From contig NZ_BMTL01000030.1 in NCBI RefSeq assembly GCF_014649655.1, positions 1 to 64,000 on the forward strand: 64,000 nucleotides of DNA, in the 5' to 3' direction. This document shows positions 35,183 through 43,658 of this stretch, one piece after another. This DNA is from Streptomyces humidus (GTDB lineage: Bacteria; Actinomycetota; Actinomycetes; Streptomycetales; Streptomycetaceae). The position numbers and the translations under genes are program-made. The notes beneath the pieces were generated by a model, which worked only from the letters and a program-made list of their open reading frames with translations, was not told the origin of the DNA and did not search any database. Position 1 is the stretch's first letter. Every line of letters begins with the position of its first letter.

Positions 35183-35240
35183 GGTGCCCCGATTCTACGG
35201 GGGCCCGGCGGCGCGCCTCGATGCCAGGTGGCCGCGGCGG

Positions 35241-35507
35241 TCAGAAGCTCCAGGAGATCGTCGAGTCCGCCTGCATGAACGCCGCCAGGACCAGCAGGTC
35301 GGCGACGCCCAGCGCGAGGCCGAGGCAGGCGCGGCCGCGGCGGGCCGTGCCGCGCCAGAGGGCCGCCGCCGCCAGGACGATGGCGATCGGGCCGAGGAAG
35401 ACGTTGAGGACGAGCAGGCCCAGGAGGCCCAGGATGAAGGACGCGACGGCCATGCCGTCTGCGTCGCGTACGCCGGTGCGGCGGGTGGCCGGTGCGGTGA
35501 GCTGCAT
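35241..35507 (-). CDS. DUF4190-type small membrane protein
   Basis: An 88-residue protein with two long hydrophobic hairpin segments (MAVASFILGLLGLLVLNVFL and ACLGLALGVADLLVLAAFM) joined by an Ala/Arg stretch, the layout of DUF4190. ACAGGAGTC precedes the ATG at 35507. It is preceded on the same strand by a 54-residue membrane protein, so both may belong to the unit controlled by the operators at 35734-35820. Confidence 0.8.
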   Translation of the reverse strand: MQLTAPATRRTGVRDADGMAVASFILGLLGLLVLNVFLGPIAIVLAAAALWRGTARRGRACLGLALGVADLLVLAAFMQADSTISWSF

Positions 35508-35539
35508 GGTCGGTCGACTCCTGTCGGTGGACGGGGCGG

Positions 35540-35704
35540 TCAGCGGGCCGAGGTGTGCCGGCGGCCGTGGCGCTCGCGGAGCGCGAAGACGCCGAGCCAG
35601 GCGGCGATCACGGCGGCGGCGGCGACGGTGAAGGCGAACGGCGCATGGGCGACGGTGCCCATGACGACGCCCAGCAGCAGCAGTGCGGCGACGAGGAACA
35701 GCAT
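35540..35704 (-). CDS. 54-residue membrane protein beside the TetR operator
   Basis: A short protein with two membrane segments (MLFLVAALLLLGVVMGTVAH and FAFTVAAAAVIAAWLGVFAL) and a basic tail (RERHGRRHTSAR). GGAGGGGGA lies ahead of the ATG at 35704. Its promoter region holds the 12-bp palindrome at 35734-35761 and is shared divergently with the tetR gene. Function unknown. Confidence 0.72.
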   Translation of the reverse strand: MLFLVAALLLLGVVMGTVAHAPFAFTVAAAAVIAAWLGVFALRERHGRRHTSAR

Positions 35705-35733
35705 GGGATCGGATCCCCCTCCGTGAAGTTTGG

Positions 35734-35761
35734 GTGAACAACTGTGGTTACAGTTGTTCAC
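35734..35761. promoter_or_regulatory. Perfect 12-bp palindromic operator
   Basis: GTGAACAACTGT (35734-35745) and its exact complement (35750-35761) flank a 4-base spacer. It lies between the divergent 54-residue membrane protein and the FabR-like regulator. Spacing and position fit a TetR-family dimer operator. Confidence 0.8.
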
Positions 35762-35802
35762 TGAATTTTGAGTCTAGCGCGTCCCCCGGCTTTCCAATTC
35801 CG

Positions 35803-35820
35803 GAGAACAGTTGTTAACTG
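35803..35820. promoter_or_regulatory. Second operator-like site before tetR
   Basis: It shares the 9-base core ACAGTTGTT (35807-35815) with the first palindrome and continues TAACTG to make a partial inverted repeat (CAGTT...AACTG). It ends seven bases before the regulator's ATG, so binding would block its own translation-start region or promoter, implying autoregulation. Confidence 0.65.
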
Positions 35821-35826
35821 GATGAC

Positions 35827-36453
35827 ATGAGTCACATCCTCGGCGTTCGGCAGGCCCAGAAGCAGAAGACCCGGCAGGCACTCATGGACGCGGCGTTGGC
35901 GCTGCTCGAGGAGCAGAGCCTGAGCAGCCTGGGCCTGCGCGAGGTCACCCGCGCCGTCGGGGTCGCCCCGACCGCCTTCTACCGCCACTTCCGCTCCACC
36001 GCGGACCTCGGCGTGGCCCTGGTCGAGGAGGCGCTGGGCAGCCTGCACCCGATGATCCGGGCCACGGTGACGTCCGCCGACTCCAGCGGTGAACGCATCG
36101 AGCGCGCTGTCGATTTGATAGCCGGTCACGTGAACGCGTACCCCGCGCACGTCCGTTTCATCGCCCGGGAACGACATGGCGGGGTCCAGCCCGTGCGGGA
36201 GGCGATCCGGGACCAACTCGGCCGGTTCGCCGACGAGGTGAAGGCGGAACTGGCCGAGGACGCCGAGGCCGAGGGCTGGAGCGACGACGACCTGCTGATG
36301 CTCTCGCACCTCTACGTCGACCAGATGCTCATCACGGCCTCGCTGTTCCTGGAGGCGCTGGAGGCCTCGCCGGAGGACCGGGAGCGGGTCGGCCTGCTCG
36401 CGACCCGCCAGATGCGGCTCATCAGCATCGGCCGCCGGCACTGGCTGGACTGA
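35827..36453 (+). CDS. TetR-family repressor resembling FabR
   Basis: A 208-residue regulator. The N-terminal helix-turn-helix region (ILGVRQAQKQKTRQALMDAA; LGLREVTRAVGVAPTAFYRH) closely resembles E. coli FabR, the unsaturated-fatty-acid repressor; the later RFIARERHGG and QMRLISIGRRHW segments also match the FabR pattern. It probably senses acyl-CoA/ACP composition. Its two likely operators lie in the divergent promoter at 35734-35820. No desaturase or fab gene is adjacent, but an acyl thioesterase-like gene follows on the other strand. Confidence 0.88.
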   Translation: MSHILGVRQAQKQKTRQALMDAALALLEEQSLSSLGLREVTRAVGVAPTAFYRHFRSTADLGVALVEEALGSLHPMIRATVTSADSSGERIERAVDLIAGHVNAYPAHVRFIARERHGGVQPVREAIRDQLGRFADEVKAELAEDAEAEGWSDDDLLMLSHLYVDQMLITASLFLEALEASPEDRERVGLLATRQMRLISIGRRHWLD

Positions 36454-36719
36454 GACCGCCCACCGGACCGGGAGCCGCACGGCAGCAGGGCGCTTTCCCT
36501 CTCCCGCGCCCTCCCCGGCCGCACGGACCGGCGCGCCCGCTCCCGGCGCCTCCCGGTGCCTCCCAGCGCTTCCCGACGCGCTGCCCGGGCAGGAGACCGC
36601 TGGTCAGCCCTGCCGGGCACTGGGGCAGAGCCCGCCCCGAGCCGCCTCGCCGAAGCCGGGAGTCCGCCGCTGGAGCCCGGTCGGCGGGCGGGTACGGCCG
36701 GCGCTCGGCCGGGAACCGC
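36454..36719. other. Convergent intergenic region
   Basis: 266 GC-rich bases between tetR and the convergent thioesterase. Open frames here translate to Pro/Arg/Ser strings without start signals, and no convincing hairpin or repeat was found. Confidence 0.5.
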
Positions 36720-37580
36720 TCAGCCGAGCCTGACCCGGGCCAGCTGCCGCGACTGGGCGACCAGCCGGTCCGCACTGTCCCAGACCTCGGCGTCCTCCTC
36801 GAGGAAGCCGCCGGCGAGGTTGCGGGTGACGAGGGAGACGCGCAGCGGACCGGGGGCCGGACGGCAGCGGACGTGGACCGTCAGCTCGACGGTGGGGACC
36901 CAGCCGCGCAGCCCGATCTCGAAGGCGGTGGGCGGCAGCGCGTCCACGGCGAGGAGCAGGGAGAGCGGGTCGGGGTCGCGGCCGTCCTTCAGGCCGAACC
37001 AGGCCCGCATCTCGCCCCTGCCCGAGGGCTGTCCGAGCGCCCAGCCGAGGGTGGACGGGTCGAGCTTGAGCATCAGGCGCTCGGTGAGGGCGGAGCTGCC
37101 GTCGACCGGCGCCGGCCCGTCCTCGGGGCCGAAGCACTGGTCGATCGGCGGGATCGCGGGCGGCTTCGCGGTGGTGCGGACGTCGTCCGGCAGGGAGTCC
37201 AGGTCGCCGTAGGACGCGAGCACGCGGATCCGCTCGACCTCGTCGCCCTGCTCGTCGTACTGCAGGAGCGAGGCCTGGCCGGTGGACAGGGTGCGGCCGG
37301 TGCGGACCACGTCCGTGCGGACGACCGCCGGACCCGGCTGCGAGGCGGTGAGATAGTGGGCCGAGATCGTGAACGGGTCGCCGTGCGGCAGGGCGTCCGC
37401 GAGCGCACGCCCGAGGACCGCGAGCAGGTATCCGCCGTTGACCGCGCTGATGATCGTCCACCCGGCCGACAGGTCGATGTCGTAGACGCCGGGCGCGCGC
37501 CGCGTGAGCGCGGTGTCCCGGTCGAACTCACTGTCCCCGACGGTGGCCTGCCGAGCCGTCGCCGTAACTGCTTCTGCCAT
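36720..37580 (-). CDS. Thioesterase-superfamily (TesB-like) protein
   Basis: A 286-residue double-hotdog protein related to actinobacterial acyl-CoA thioesterases. The first hotdog has the segment WTIISAVNGGYLLAVLGRAL and TISAHYLTASQPGP; the second covers WFGLKDGRDPDPLSLLLAVD onward with GWVPTVELTVHVR. The exact substrate is unknown. The ATG at 37580 has no strong ribosome site. The next gene is divergent, 142 bases away. Confidence 0.82.
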   Translation of the reverse strand: MAEAVTATARQATVGDSEFDRDTALTRRAPGVYDIDLSAGWTIISAVNGGYLLAVLGRALADALPHGDPFTISAHYLTASQPGPAVVRTDVVRTGRTLSTGQASLLQYDEQGDEVERIRVLASYGDLDSLPDDVRTTAKPPAIPPIDQCFGPEDGPAPVDGSSALTERLMLKLDPSTLGWALGQPSGRGEMRAWFGLKDGRDPDPLSLLLAVDALPPTAFEIGLRGWVPTVELTVHVRCRPAPGPLRVSLVTRNLAGGFLEEDAEVWDSADRLVAQSRQLARVRLG

Positions 37581-37722
37581 GGCTGCACGGTACAACACCC
37601 GATTACTAAGCGGTAGCTTTTCAGGGGTCCGGCGACCCGCCCCGAGCCCACGACTGCAATTTCTTGGTAAGTGTCCGAACTTCGTCCGTAACCTCGACGC
37701 CTCGTTTTCCCTCTGCTAAGAC

Positions 37723-38958
37723 ATGAGCCTCACCGGGACTCCGTTCCTCTACACCCTGATCGCGCTGGCCGCAGTCGCCATCGTGCTGCCGCTGCTGCTG
37801 TGGTCGCGACTGCGCGGACCGCGGGTCCTGCGCGCCGCGGCCCGGATCATGATGCTGCTGTTCGCCCAGACCACGGCCGTGAGCCTGGTGTTCGTCCTGG
37901 TCAACAACGCCAACAACCTGTACGACACCTGGGACGACCTGCTGGGCACCGGCACTCATGTGCAGCAGGCCGCCGATCTGGGCCCCGACGGCACCGGCGG
38001 CATCGCGCTGAACCGGCTGCCGAAGGTCACACAGAAGTTCACCCAGGCCCAGGGCCCCGCGATGCACGCGGCCGGCGGGGTGCGCGTCACCCAGCTGCAG
38101 GGCCGGGTCTCCGGCGTGAACGCCGAGGTCTACGTCTGGCTGCCCCCGCAGTACAGCGAGCCGGCCTACAAGCACCGCGCCTTCCCCGTCATGGAACTGC
38201 TGCCGGGATACCCGGGCTCCGCGAAGTCCTGGTACGGGACGCTGCGCGTGCACGAGCAGCTCGCCCCGCTGATGCGCGAGGGCAAGGTCGCGCCGTTCAT
38301 CCTGGTCGCCCCGCGGACCACCCTGCTGCCCGGCGTGGACACCGGCTGCGCCAACGTCGCCGGCACCGTCAACGCCGACAGCTGGATCAGCATCGACGTG
38401 CCGAAGATGGTCATGGACAACTTCCGGGCCCTGCCGGCGCCCAAGGGTTGGGCGGTGGCCGGGTACTCGGCGGGAGGCCACTGCGCGACGAAGCTCGCGG
38501 TGGCCCACCCCAACCGCTACCGGGCGGCGGTGAGCCTGTCCGGATACAACGACCCGGTGATCGAGCACAACTCCCTCGCCGCGCAGGACTCGGCACTGCG
38601 CCGGGCGAACAACCCGTACCTGCTGCTGCGCAAGGCCTCCGTCCCGCCGTCGGTGGCGCTGTACCTCTCGGGCCAGCCGCACGACGGATACGAGGCGGCC
38701 ATGGCCCTGCGGCAGGAGGCGAAGGCGCCGACGACCGTGCACGTCGTGTACATCCCGTCCAACGCGGGCGGGCACACCATGGAGCTGTGGCGGCCGCAGG
38801 TGGTGCCGGCGTTCCGCTGGCTGACGACGCAGATGGGCCAGCGAGCGGTCGTCGACGGAAAGGGGGCTACTCCTCACGCACCGTCGACCGACGGTTCCAG
38901 GCGCGCGGAGCTCGCCAGTGGAAGCGCATCGCGAGCAACCGCAGGACGAAAGCGGTGA
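37723..38958 (+). CDS. Membrane-anchored esterase (Esterase D / mycolyltransferase-like fold)
   Basis: A 411-residue protein. Two membrane segments at the N-terminus (LYTLIALAAVAIVLPLLLW and ARIMMLLFAQTTAVSLVFVL) anchor an extracytoplasmic alpha/beta domain (~residues 115-375). The nucleophile elbow is AGYSAGG and the final catalytic His is in NAGGHTMELW. It resembles Streptomyces secreted esterases and actinobacterial mycolyltransferases (PF00756). The last ~30 codons are Ala/Ser/Arg-rich and overlap the 3' end of the convergent TRIC gene by 92 bases. Confidence 0.86.
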   Translation: MSLTGTPFLYTLIALAAVAIVLPLLLWSRLRGPRVLRAAARIMMLLFAQTTAVSLVFVLVNNANNLYDTWDDLLGTGTHVQQAADLGPDGTGGIALNRLPKVTQKFTQAQGPAMHAAGGVRVTQLQGRVSGVNAEVYVWLPPQYSEPAYKHRAFPVMELLPGYPGSAKSWYGTLRVHEQLAPLMREGKVAPFILVAPRTTLLPGVDTGCANVAGTVNADSWISIDVPKMVMDNFRALPAPKGWAVAGYSAGGHCATKLAVAHPNRYRAAVSLSGYNDPVIEHNSLAAQDSALRRANNPYLLLRKASVPPSVALYLSGQPHDGYEAAMALRQEAKAPTTVHVVYIPSNAGGHTMELWRPQVVPAFRWLTTQMGQRAVVDGKGATPHAPSTDGSRRAELASGSASRATAGRKR

Positions 38959-39523
38959 CCGCGGCCGCGCCGCTGGCCAGTGGGGTGAGCACGTCGTAGC
39001 GGATGCACAGTGCCACCATGACGGCGCCGGCCATCGCCGGGACCGCATAGAGATCGCGGTCCCAGCGCAGCAACGAGGGCACCTCGTTGGCCAGCACGTC
39101 GCGCAGGACGCCGCCGCCGACGGCGGTCGCGATCCCCAGGGCCGCCGACGCGGTCAGGTTCAGCCCGTAGTCGTACGCCTTCGTCGTCCCCGTGACGCAG
39201 AACAGGCCGAGGCCCGCCGCGTCGAAGACGTTGACGCCCAGCTGGATGCGCTCCACCTGCGGATGCAGGAAGACGACCAGCAGGGCGGCGAGCAGCGGCG
39301 TGAGGAAGTACCCCAGGTCGGTGAAGGCGGCCGGGGGCACCGCCCCGATCACCAGGTCCCGGAACACGCCGCCGCCCAGCGCGGTGACCTCGGCGAGCAT
39401 GGCGATGCCGAACACGTCGAAGTTCTTGCGGACGGCCAGCAGCGCGCCCGAGATGGCGAAGACGAAAATGCCGACCAGGTCGAGCGTGTGCTGGACGGAG
39501 GGGCTGAAGATTTGCTGAAGCAC
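38867..39523 (-). CDS. TRIC cation channel family (YadS/UPF0126) protein
   Basis: A 218-residue membrane protein with seven TMs, built as an internal duplication. Each half carries the diagnostic Gly-rich motif: ALGGGVFRDLVIG and AVGGGVLRDVLANEVP. Prokaryotic TRIC homologues conduct K+/Na+ as homotrimers. The start is GTG at 39523 (VLQQIFSPSV); GTG at 39544 is an alternative. It lies downstream of the M1 peptidase gene by 56 bases on the same strand. Confidence 0.92.
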   Translation of the reverse strand: MLQQIFSPSVQHTLDLVGIFVFAISGALLAVRKNFDVFGIAMLAEVTALGGGVFRDLVIGAVPPAAFTDLGYFLTPLLAALLVVFLHPQVERIQLGVNVFDAAGLGLFCVTGTTKAYDYGLNLTASAALGIATAVGGGVLRDVLANEVPSLLRWDRDLYAVPAMAGAVMVALCIRYDVLTPLASGAAAVTAFVLRLLAMRFHWRAPRAWNRRSTVREE

Positions 39524-39579
39524 CCCTACATTCTCACCCAGCACAAACCCTTCGCCTTACATTGCAAGGCAGACCGACC

Positions 39580-40971
39580 TCACAGGGACGGTTTTCCCGG
39601 AGTGAAGAGCCAGGTCCTGAAGAGGTCGTCGAGCTGCCGCCCGGAGATCCTCTCGGCGAGGCGGACGAAGTCGTCGGTGTCCGCGTTGCCGTAGCGGTGC
39701 AGCTCGGTCCAGGCGGGGAGCAGCTTGAAGAAGGCCTTGTCGCCGATCCGCTCGCGGAGCACCTGAAGGGTCATCGCGCCGCGCTGGTAGACGGCGGAGG
39801 CGAACATGGTGTCGCGCTGGGGGTCGCCGACGACCGTCTGCCAGAACGCGTTGGCGGCGGGCCGGGAGTCGTAGCCGGCGAGGAAGGAGTCGTGCGCCGA
39901 GCGCGTGCCCCGGTGCTCGGCCCACAGCCACTGGGCGTAGGTGGCGAACCCCTCGTTGAGCCAGATGTCCTTCCAGTGGGCCACCGACACGGAGTCGCCG
40001 AACCACTGGTGAGCCAGCTCGTGCACGATCGTGGACTCGTTGCGGACGGCCGAGTAGGCCGGCTTGGACTGCACCTCCAGGGAGAAGCCGGCCTGGGGCA
40101 TGTCGTCGACGATCGCGCCGGTCTCCTCGAAGGGATACGGGCCGAAGACCTGCGACCAGTAGTCGGTGGCCTCGGCGGTGACGCCGTACACGTCCACGTC
40201 GTTGCCGTTCGCGAGCACCGGGTCGATCGCGACGTAGATCGGGGTGCCGCCGGGCGTCGTCCCGGTCCGCACGTCGAACTTCCCGATGGTGGCGGTCGCG
40301 AGGTACGTCGCCATCGGCTTCGTCTCGCGCCAGTGGGTGTAGGTCGAGGCGCCCTTGTCGTACGTCGAGACCAGCCGGCCGTTGGACACCGCGGTCAGGC
40401 CGCGGGGCGCCTTGATGCGGATGTCGTAGGCGGCCTTGTCGGAGGGATGGTCGCTGGACGGGAACCAGGTGGAGGCCGCGTTGGGCTCGCAGGCCACGAA
40501 CACGCCGTCGGCCGTCTTCATCCAGCCGTAGTCGGACCCGAAGACGATGGGGCCGCCGAGGGGTTCGGGGACGCCGCCGTAGGCGACGGTCACCTCGAAG
40601 GTCCGCCCCTTGCGGACCGCGCCGCGCGGGGTGATCCGGATCTCGTCGCCGGAGCGGGTGAACTTCGCCTTCCTGCCGTCCACCTCGACCCGGGAGACCT
40701 CGAGTTTCTGCAGGTCCAGATCGAAGGACGAGAGGTTCTGGGTGGCGCGGGCGGTGATCGTCGTGCGGCCGTCGAGGCGGTCGGTGCCGGGATCGTAGGC
40801 GAGGGCGAGGTCGTAGTGGCGGGCGTCGAAGCCGCCGTTGCCGAGCTGCGGGAAGTAGACGTCGCCGATTCCGTCGGCGCCCGGGGTGGGGGCGGAGGAA
40901 GCGGATATGACGAGGAAGGAGGCCGCCGCTGTCGCGAGGGCCCCCCAACGTGCCGAACGGGAGAGTGCCAT
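39580..40971 (-). CDS. Secreted M1-family zinc metallopeptidase
   Basis: A 463-residue aminopeptidase-like enzyme. A signal peptide covers residues 1-~30 (ALATAAASFLVISASSA). An N-terminal beta saddle precedes the catalytic domain with HELAHQWFGDS and the third zinc ligand Glu in NEGFATYAQW. The GAMEN exopeptidase motif appears as FSLEVQ, keeping the Glu. The C-terminal HEAT-like domain of classical aminopeptidase N is absent, making it about half usual length but typical for secreted actinobacterial members. Likely role: trimming extracellular peptides, in keeping with the nearby peptide importer. Confidence 0.92.
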   Translation of the reverse strand: MALSRSARWGALATAAASFLVISASSAPTPGADGIGDVYFPQLGNGGFDARHYDLALAYDPGTDRLDGRTTITARATQNLSSFDLDLQKLEVSRVEVDGRKAKFTRSGDEIRITPRGAVRKGRTFEVTVAYGGVPEPLGGPIVFGSDYGWMKTADGVFVACEPNAASTWFPSSDHPSDKAAYDIRIKAPRGLTAVSNGRLVSTYDKGASTYTHWRETKPMATYLATATIGKFDVRTGTTPGGTPIYVAIDPVLANGNDVDVYGVTAEATDYWSQVFGPYPFEETGAIVDDMPQAGFSLEVQSKPAYSAVRNESTIVHELAHQWFGDSVSVAHWKDIWLNEGFATYAQWLWAEHRGTRSAHDSFLAGYDSRPAANAFWQTVVGDPQRDTMFASAVYQRGAMTLQVLRERIGDKAFFKLLPAWTELHRYGNADTDDFVRLAERISGRQLDDLFRTWLFTPGKPSL

Positions 40972-41041
40972 GAGTCGTCCCTTCGAGCGCGTGCCGTGGT
41001 GCCGGACGCGGACGACTCTGCACTCTCCCGTTAAGGCATGT

Positions 41042-41066
41042 GCATGACTTTACTAACTCGTCATGC
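41042..41066 (-). terminator. Possible weak terminator of the peptide importer operon
   Basis: A 7-bp perfect inverted repeat (41042-41048 with 41060-41066) with an 11-base AT-rich loop directly follows the dppF-like stop at 41068. The stem is short, so the call is tentative. Confidence 0.35.
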
Positions 41067-41067
41067 C

Positions 41068-42564
41068 CTACTTGCCGTTTGACTCCTGGCCTTCGGACCC
41101 GGCGGCGTCGGTGGCCTCGGCGGACGCTGCGGACTCTGCGGACTCTGCGGACTCACCCTTCGCGGCCTTGGCCGACTCGGCGGCCCCAGCTGCCTCGGCT
41201 GCCTCGGCGACCGCGGCCTCGGCGGCCTCGGCCTTCGCGGGCGTGACGGGCTCGACCGGCTCAGCGACCTCGACCTTCGCGGGCTCGGCCGGCTCGACCG
41301 CCTCGGCGGACTCGGCTGCCTCGTCGGCTTCGGCCTCGGCCTCGGTGGACGCGGTGGGCTCGGAAGCCGTCTCCGCCACCTCCGCCGCCAGTGCCGCCGA
41401 CGTCTCCGCCGACTCCGCGAGCACCTCGTCGGCCACCAGCTCCGCCGCCTCCTTCGCGACGGTCAGCAGGACGGTGTCCTGCGGAGCCTGGTCCGCGAAG
41501 TTCTCCGGGTGGTGGCAGGCGACCTGCTGACCGGGCCGCAGCTCGATGAGGGGCGGCTCGGTGGTCTTGCAGACCTCCGTCGCCTTCCAGCACCGGGTGT
41601 GGAACCGGCAGCCGCTCGGCGGGGAGATCGGCGAGGGCACGTCGCCCTTGAGCAGGATCCGCTCGCTCTTGGCGTTCTTGCGCCGCGGGTCCGGGATCGG
41701 CACCGCCGACATCAGCGCCTTGGTGTACGGGTGCATCGGCGACTTGTAGAGCAGGTCGCGGTCGGCCAGCTCCACGATCTTGCCGAGGTACATCACCGCG
41801 ATGCGGTCCGAGACGTGCCGGACGACCGAGAGGTCGTGCGCGATGATCACGTACGTGAGGCCGAGCTCCTGCTGGAGGTCGTCGAGCAGGTTGACGACCT
41901 GGGCCTGGATCGACACGTCCAGGGCCGAGACCGGCTCGTCGGCCACGACCAGCCTCGGGTTCAGCGCGAGCGCGCGGGCGATGCCGATGCGCTGGCGCTG
42001 ACCGCCGGAGAACTCGTGCGGGTAGCGGTTGTAGTGCTCGGGGTTGAGCCCCACGACCGACAGCAGCCGCTGCACTTCCTTCTTGATGCCGCCCTCGGGC
42101 TCGACGCCCTGGAGCTTGAAGGGAGCGCCGACGATCGTGCCGATGGTGTGGCGCGGGTTCAGCGACGAGTACGGGTCCTGGAAGATCATCTGCACGTCGC
42201 GGCGCAGCGGACGCATGCCGCTCACCCCGAGGTGCGTGATGTCCTTGCCCTGGAACTCGATCTTGCCCGCGGTCGGTTCGAGCAGCCGGGTGATCAGCCG
42301 GCCCATCGTGGACTTGCCACAGCCGGACTCGCCCACCACGCCGAGCGTCTCGCCGGAGCGGACCTCGAAGTCGATGCCGTCGACCGCGTGCACCGCCCCG
42401 ACCTGCCGCTGGAGCAGGCCCTTCTTGATGGGGAAGTGCTTCTGCAGCCCGGTCACCTTCAGCAGGACCTCGCCGGGGGCGGCGTCCTCGGTGAGGGTGG
42501 CGCCCTGCTCCGTCGGCCCGTCGGCCTGCGCGGGGATCTTCACCGCTTTCTCGTCGTCACTCAC
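41068..42564 (-). CDS. Peptide ABC importer ATPase (DppF/OppF-like) with Ala/Glu tail
   Basis: A 498-residue ATP-binding subunit. Walker A GESGCGKS, signature FSGGQRQRIGIARAL, Walker B LVVADEPVSALD and the H-loop IIAHDLSVV lie in residues ~35-270. The oligopeptide C-terminal extension (SGCRFHTRCWKATEVC) is near 315-345. Residues ~360-498 form an unusual low-complexity tail rich in Ala, Glu, Ser and Pro, absent from typical OppF. The GTG overlaps the DppD stop by four bases (GTGA). Last gene of the five-gene importer operon. Confidence 0.93.
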   Translation of the reverse strand: MSDDEKAVKIPAQADGPTEQGATLTEDAAPGEVLLKVTGLQKHFPIKKGLLQRQVGAVHAVDGIDFEVRSGETLGVVGESGCGKSTMGRLITRLLEPTAGKIEFQGKDITHLGVSGMRPLRRDVQMIFQDPYSSLNPRHTIGTIVGAPFKLQGVEPEGGIKKEVQRLLSVVGLNPEHYNRYPHEFSGGQRQRIGIARALALNPRLVVADEPVSALDVSIQAQVVNLLDDLQQELGLTYVIIAHDLSVVRHVSDRIAVMYLGKIVELADRDLLYKSPMHPYTKALMSAVPIPDPRRKNAKSERILLKGDVPSPISPPSGCRFHTRCWKATEVCKTTEPPLIELRPGQQVACHHPENFADQAPQDTVLLTVAKEAAELVADEVLAESAETSAALAAEVAETASEPTASTEAEAEADEAAESAEAVEPAEPAKVEVAEPVEPVTPAKAEAAEAAVAEAAEAAGAAESAKAAKGESAESAESAASAEATDAAGSEGQESNGK

Positions 42565-43658
42565 AGCTTCGGCGCAATCTCTTCGGTCCAGATACGCTCC
42601 CGCTGCTCCGCGCCCAGGTGGCAGGCGGCCCAGTGGCGGCTGCCGACCTCGGACAGCTCGGGCCGTACGGTGCGGGTGACGTTGTCCTTCGGGAGGTCCG
42701 CGTACGGGCAGCGCGGGTTGAACGCGCAGCCGGACGGGATGTTGATCAGCGAGGGAGGCGAGCCCTTGACCGGGATCAGACGCTCCTGCTGGTCGCGGTC
42801 CAGACGCGGCATCGAGCCGAGCAGACCCCAGGTGTAGGGGTGCCGGGGCTCGTAGAACACCTTGTCGGCCGGGCCCCGCTCGACGCAGCGGCCGCCGTAC
42901 ATCACCAGGATGTCGTCGGCGAGTTCCGCGACGACGCCCAGGTCGTGGGTGATGACGATGACCGCGGAGCCGAACTCCTTCTGCAGGTCGCGGATGAGGT
43001 CGAGGATCTGCGCCTGGACGGTCACGTCCAGGGCGGTCGTCGGCTCGTCGGCGATCAGCAGCTCGGGGTTGTTGACCAGCGACATCGCGATCATCGCGCG
43101 CTGGCGCATACCGCCGGAGAACTCGTGCGGGTAGCTGTCCACCCGCTTGTCCGGCTGCGGGATGCCCACCCGGTCGAGCATCTCGACCGCACGGCGCTTG
43201 GCGGTCTTCTTGTCGACGTCGTGGTGGATCCGGTACGCCTCCACGATCTGCTGGCCGATCGTGTAGTACGGGTGCAGCGCCGACAGCGGATCCTGGAAGA
43301 TCATCGCCATCTCGCGACCGCGCAGCTTGCGCACGTGGTCGGGGTCGGCGGACAGCAGCTCGGTGCCGTCCAGCCAGATCTCGCCGGAGATCTGCGCCTT
43401 GCGCTTGCCGTACTGGCCGGCGGTGTGCAGGCCCATGATGCCCAGCGAGGTCACCGACTTGCCGGAGCCGGACTCGCCCACGATGCCGAGGGTCTTGCCC
43501 TTCTCCAGCTGGAAGCTGAGCCCGTCGACGGACTTGACCAGACCGTCGTCGGTGGGGAAGTGGACCTTGAGGTCGCGCACCTCGAGGAAGGCGGTCGGCG
43601 CGGGCGAGGCGGGGGTGGGCTCGCCCACGGCCGCTCCGCTCTTGCTCAGTTCGGTCAT
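42561..43658 (-). CDS. Peptide ABC importer ATPase (DppD/OppD-like)
   Basis: A 365-residue ATP-binding subunit with Walker A GESGSGKS, signature FSGGMRQRAMIAMSL, Walker B LLIADEPTTALD, H-loop VITHDLGVV and the oligopeptide C-terminal motif SGCAFNPRCPYA. It pairs with the DppF-like ATPase to power peptide uptake. It overlaps the permease gene upstream by 4 bases (ATGA) and the ATPase downstream by 4 (GTGA), showing tight coupling. Confidence 0.94.
   Translation of the reverse strand: MTELSKSGAAVGEPTPASPAPTAFLEVRDLKVHFPTDDGLVKSVDGLSFQLEKGKTLGIVGESGSGKSVTSLGIMGLHTAGQYGKRKAQISGEIWLDGTELLSADPDHVRKLRGREMAMIFQDPLSALHPYYTIGQQIVEAYRIHHDVDKKTAKRRAVEMLDRVGIPQPDKRVDSYPHEFSGGMRQRAMIAMSLVNNPELLIADEPTTALDVTVQAQILDLIRDLQKEFGSAVIVITHDLGVVAELADDILVMYGGRCVERGPADKVFYEPRHPYTWGLLGSMPRLDRDQQERLIPVKGSPPSLINIPSGCAFNPRCPYADLPKDNVTRTVRPELSEVGSRHWAACHLGAEQRERIWTEEIAPKL

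Noticed and set aside
39580..40971. M1 peptidase thought to lack its exopeptidase motif
   Set aside because: GAMEN is changed to FSLEV, but the key Glu is kept, and this form seems common in secreted actinobacterial members, so it is not treated as an anomaly.
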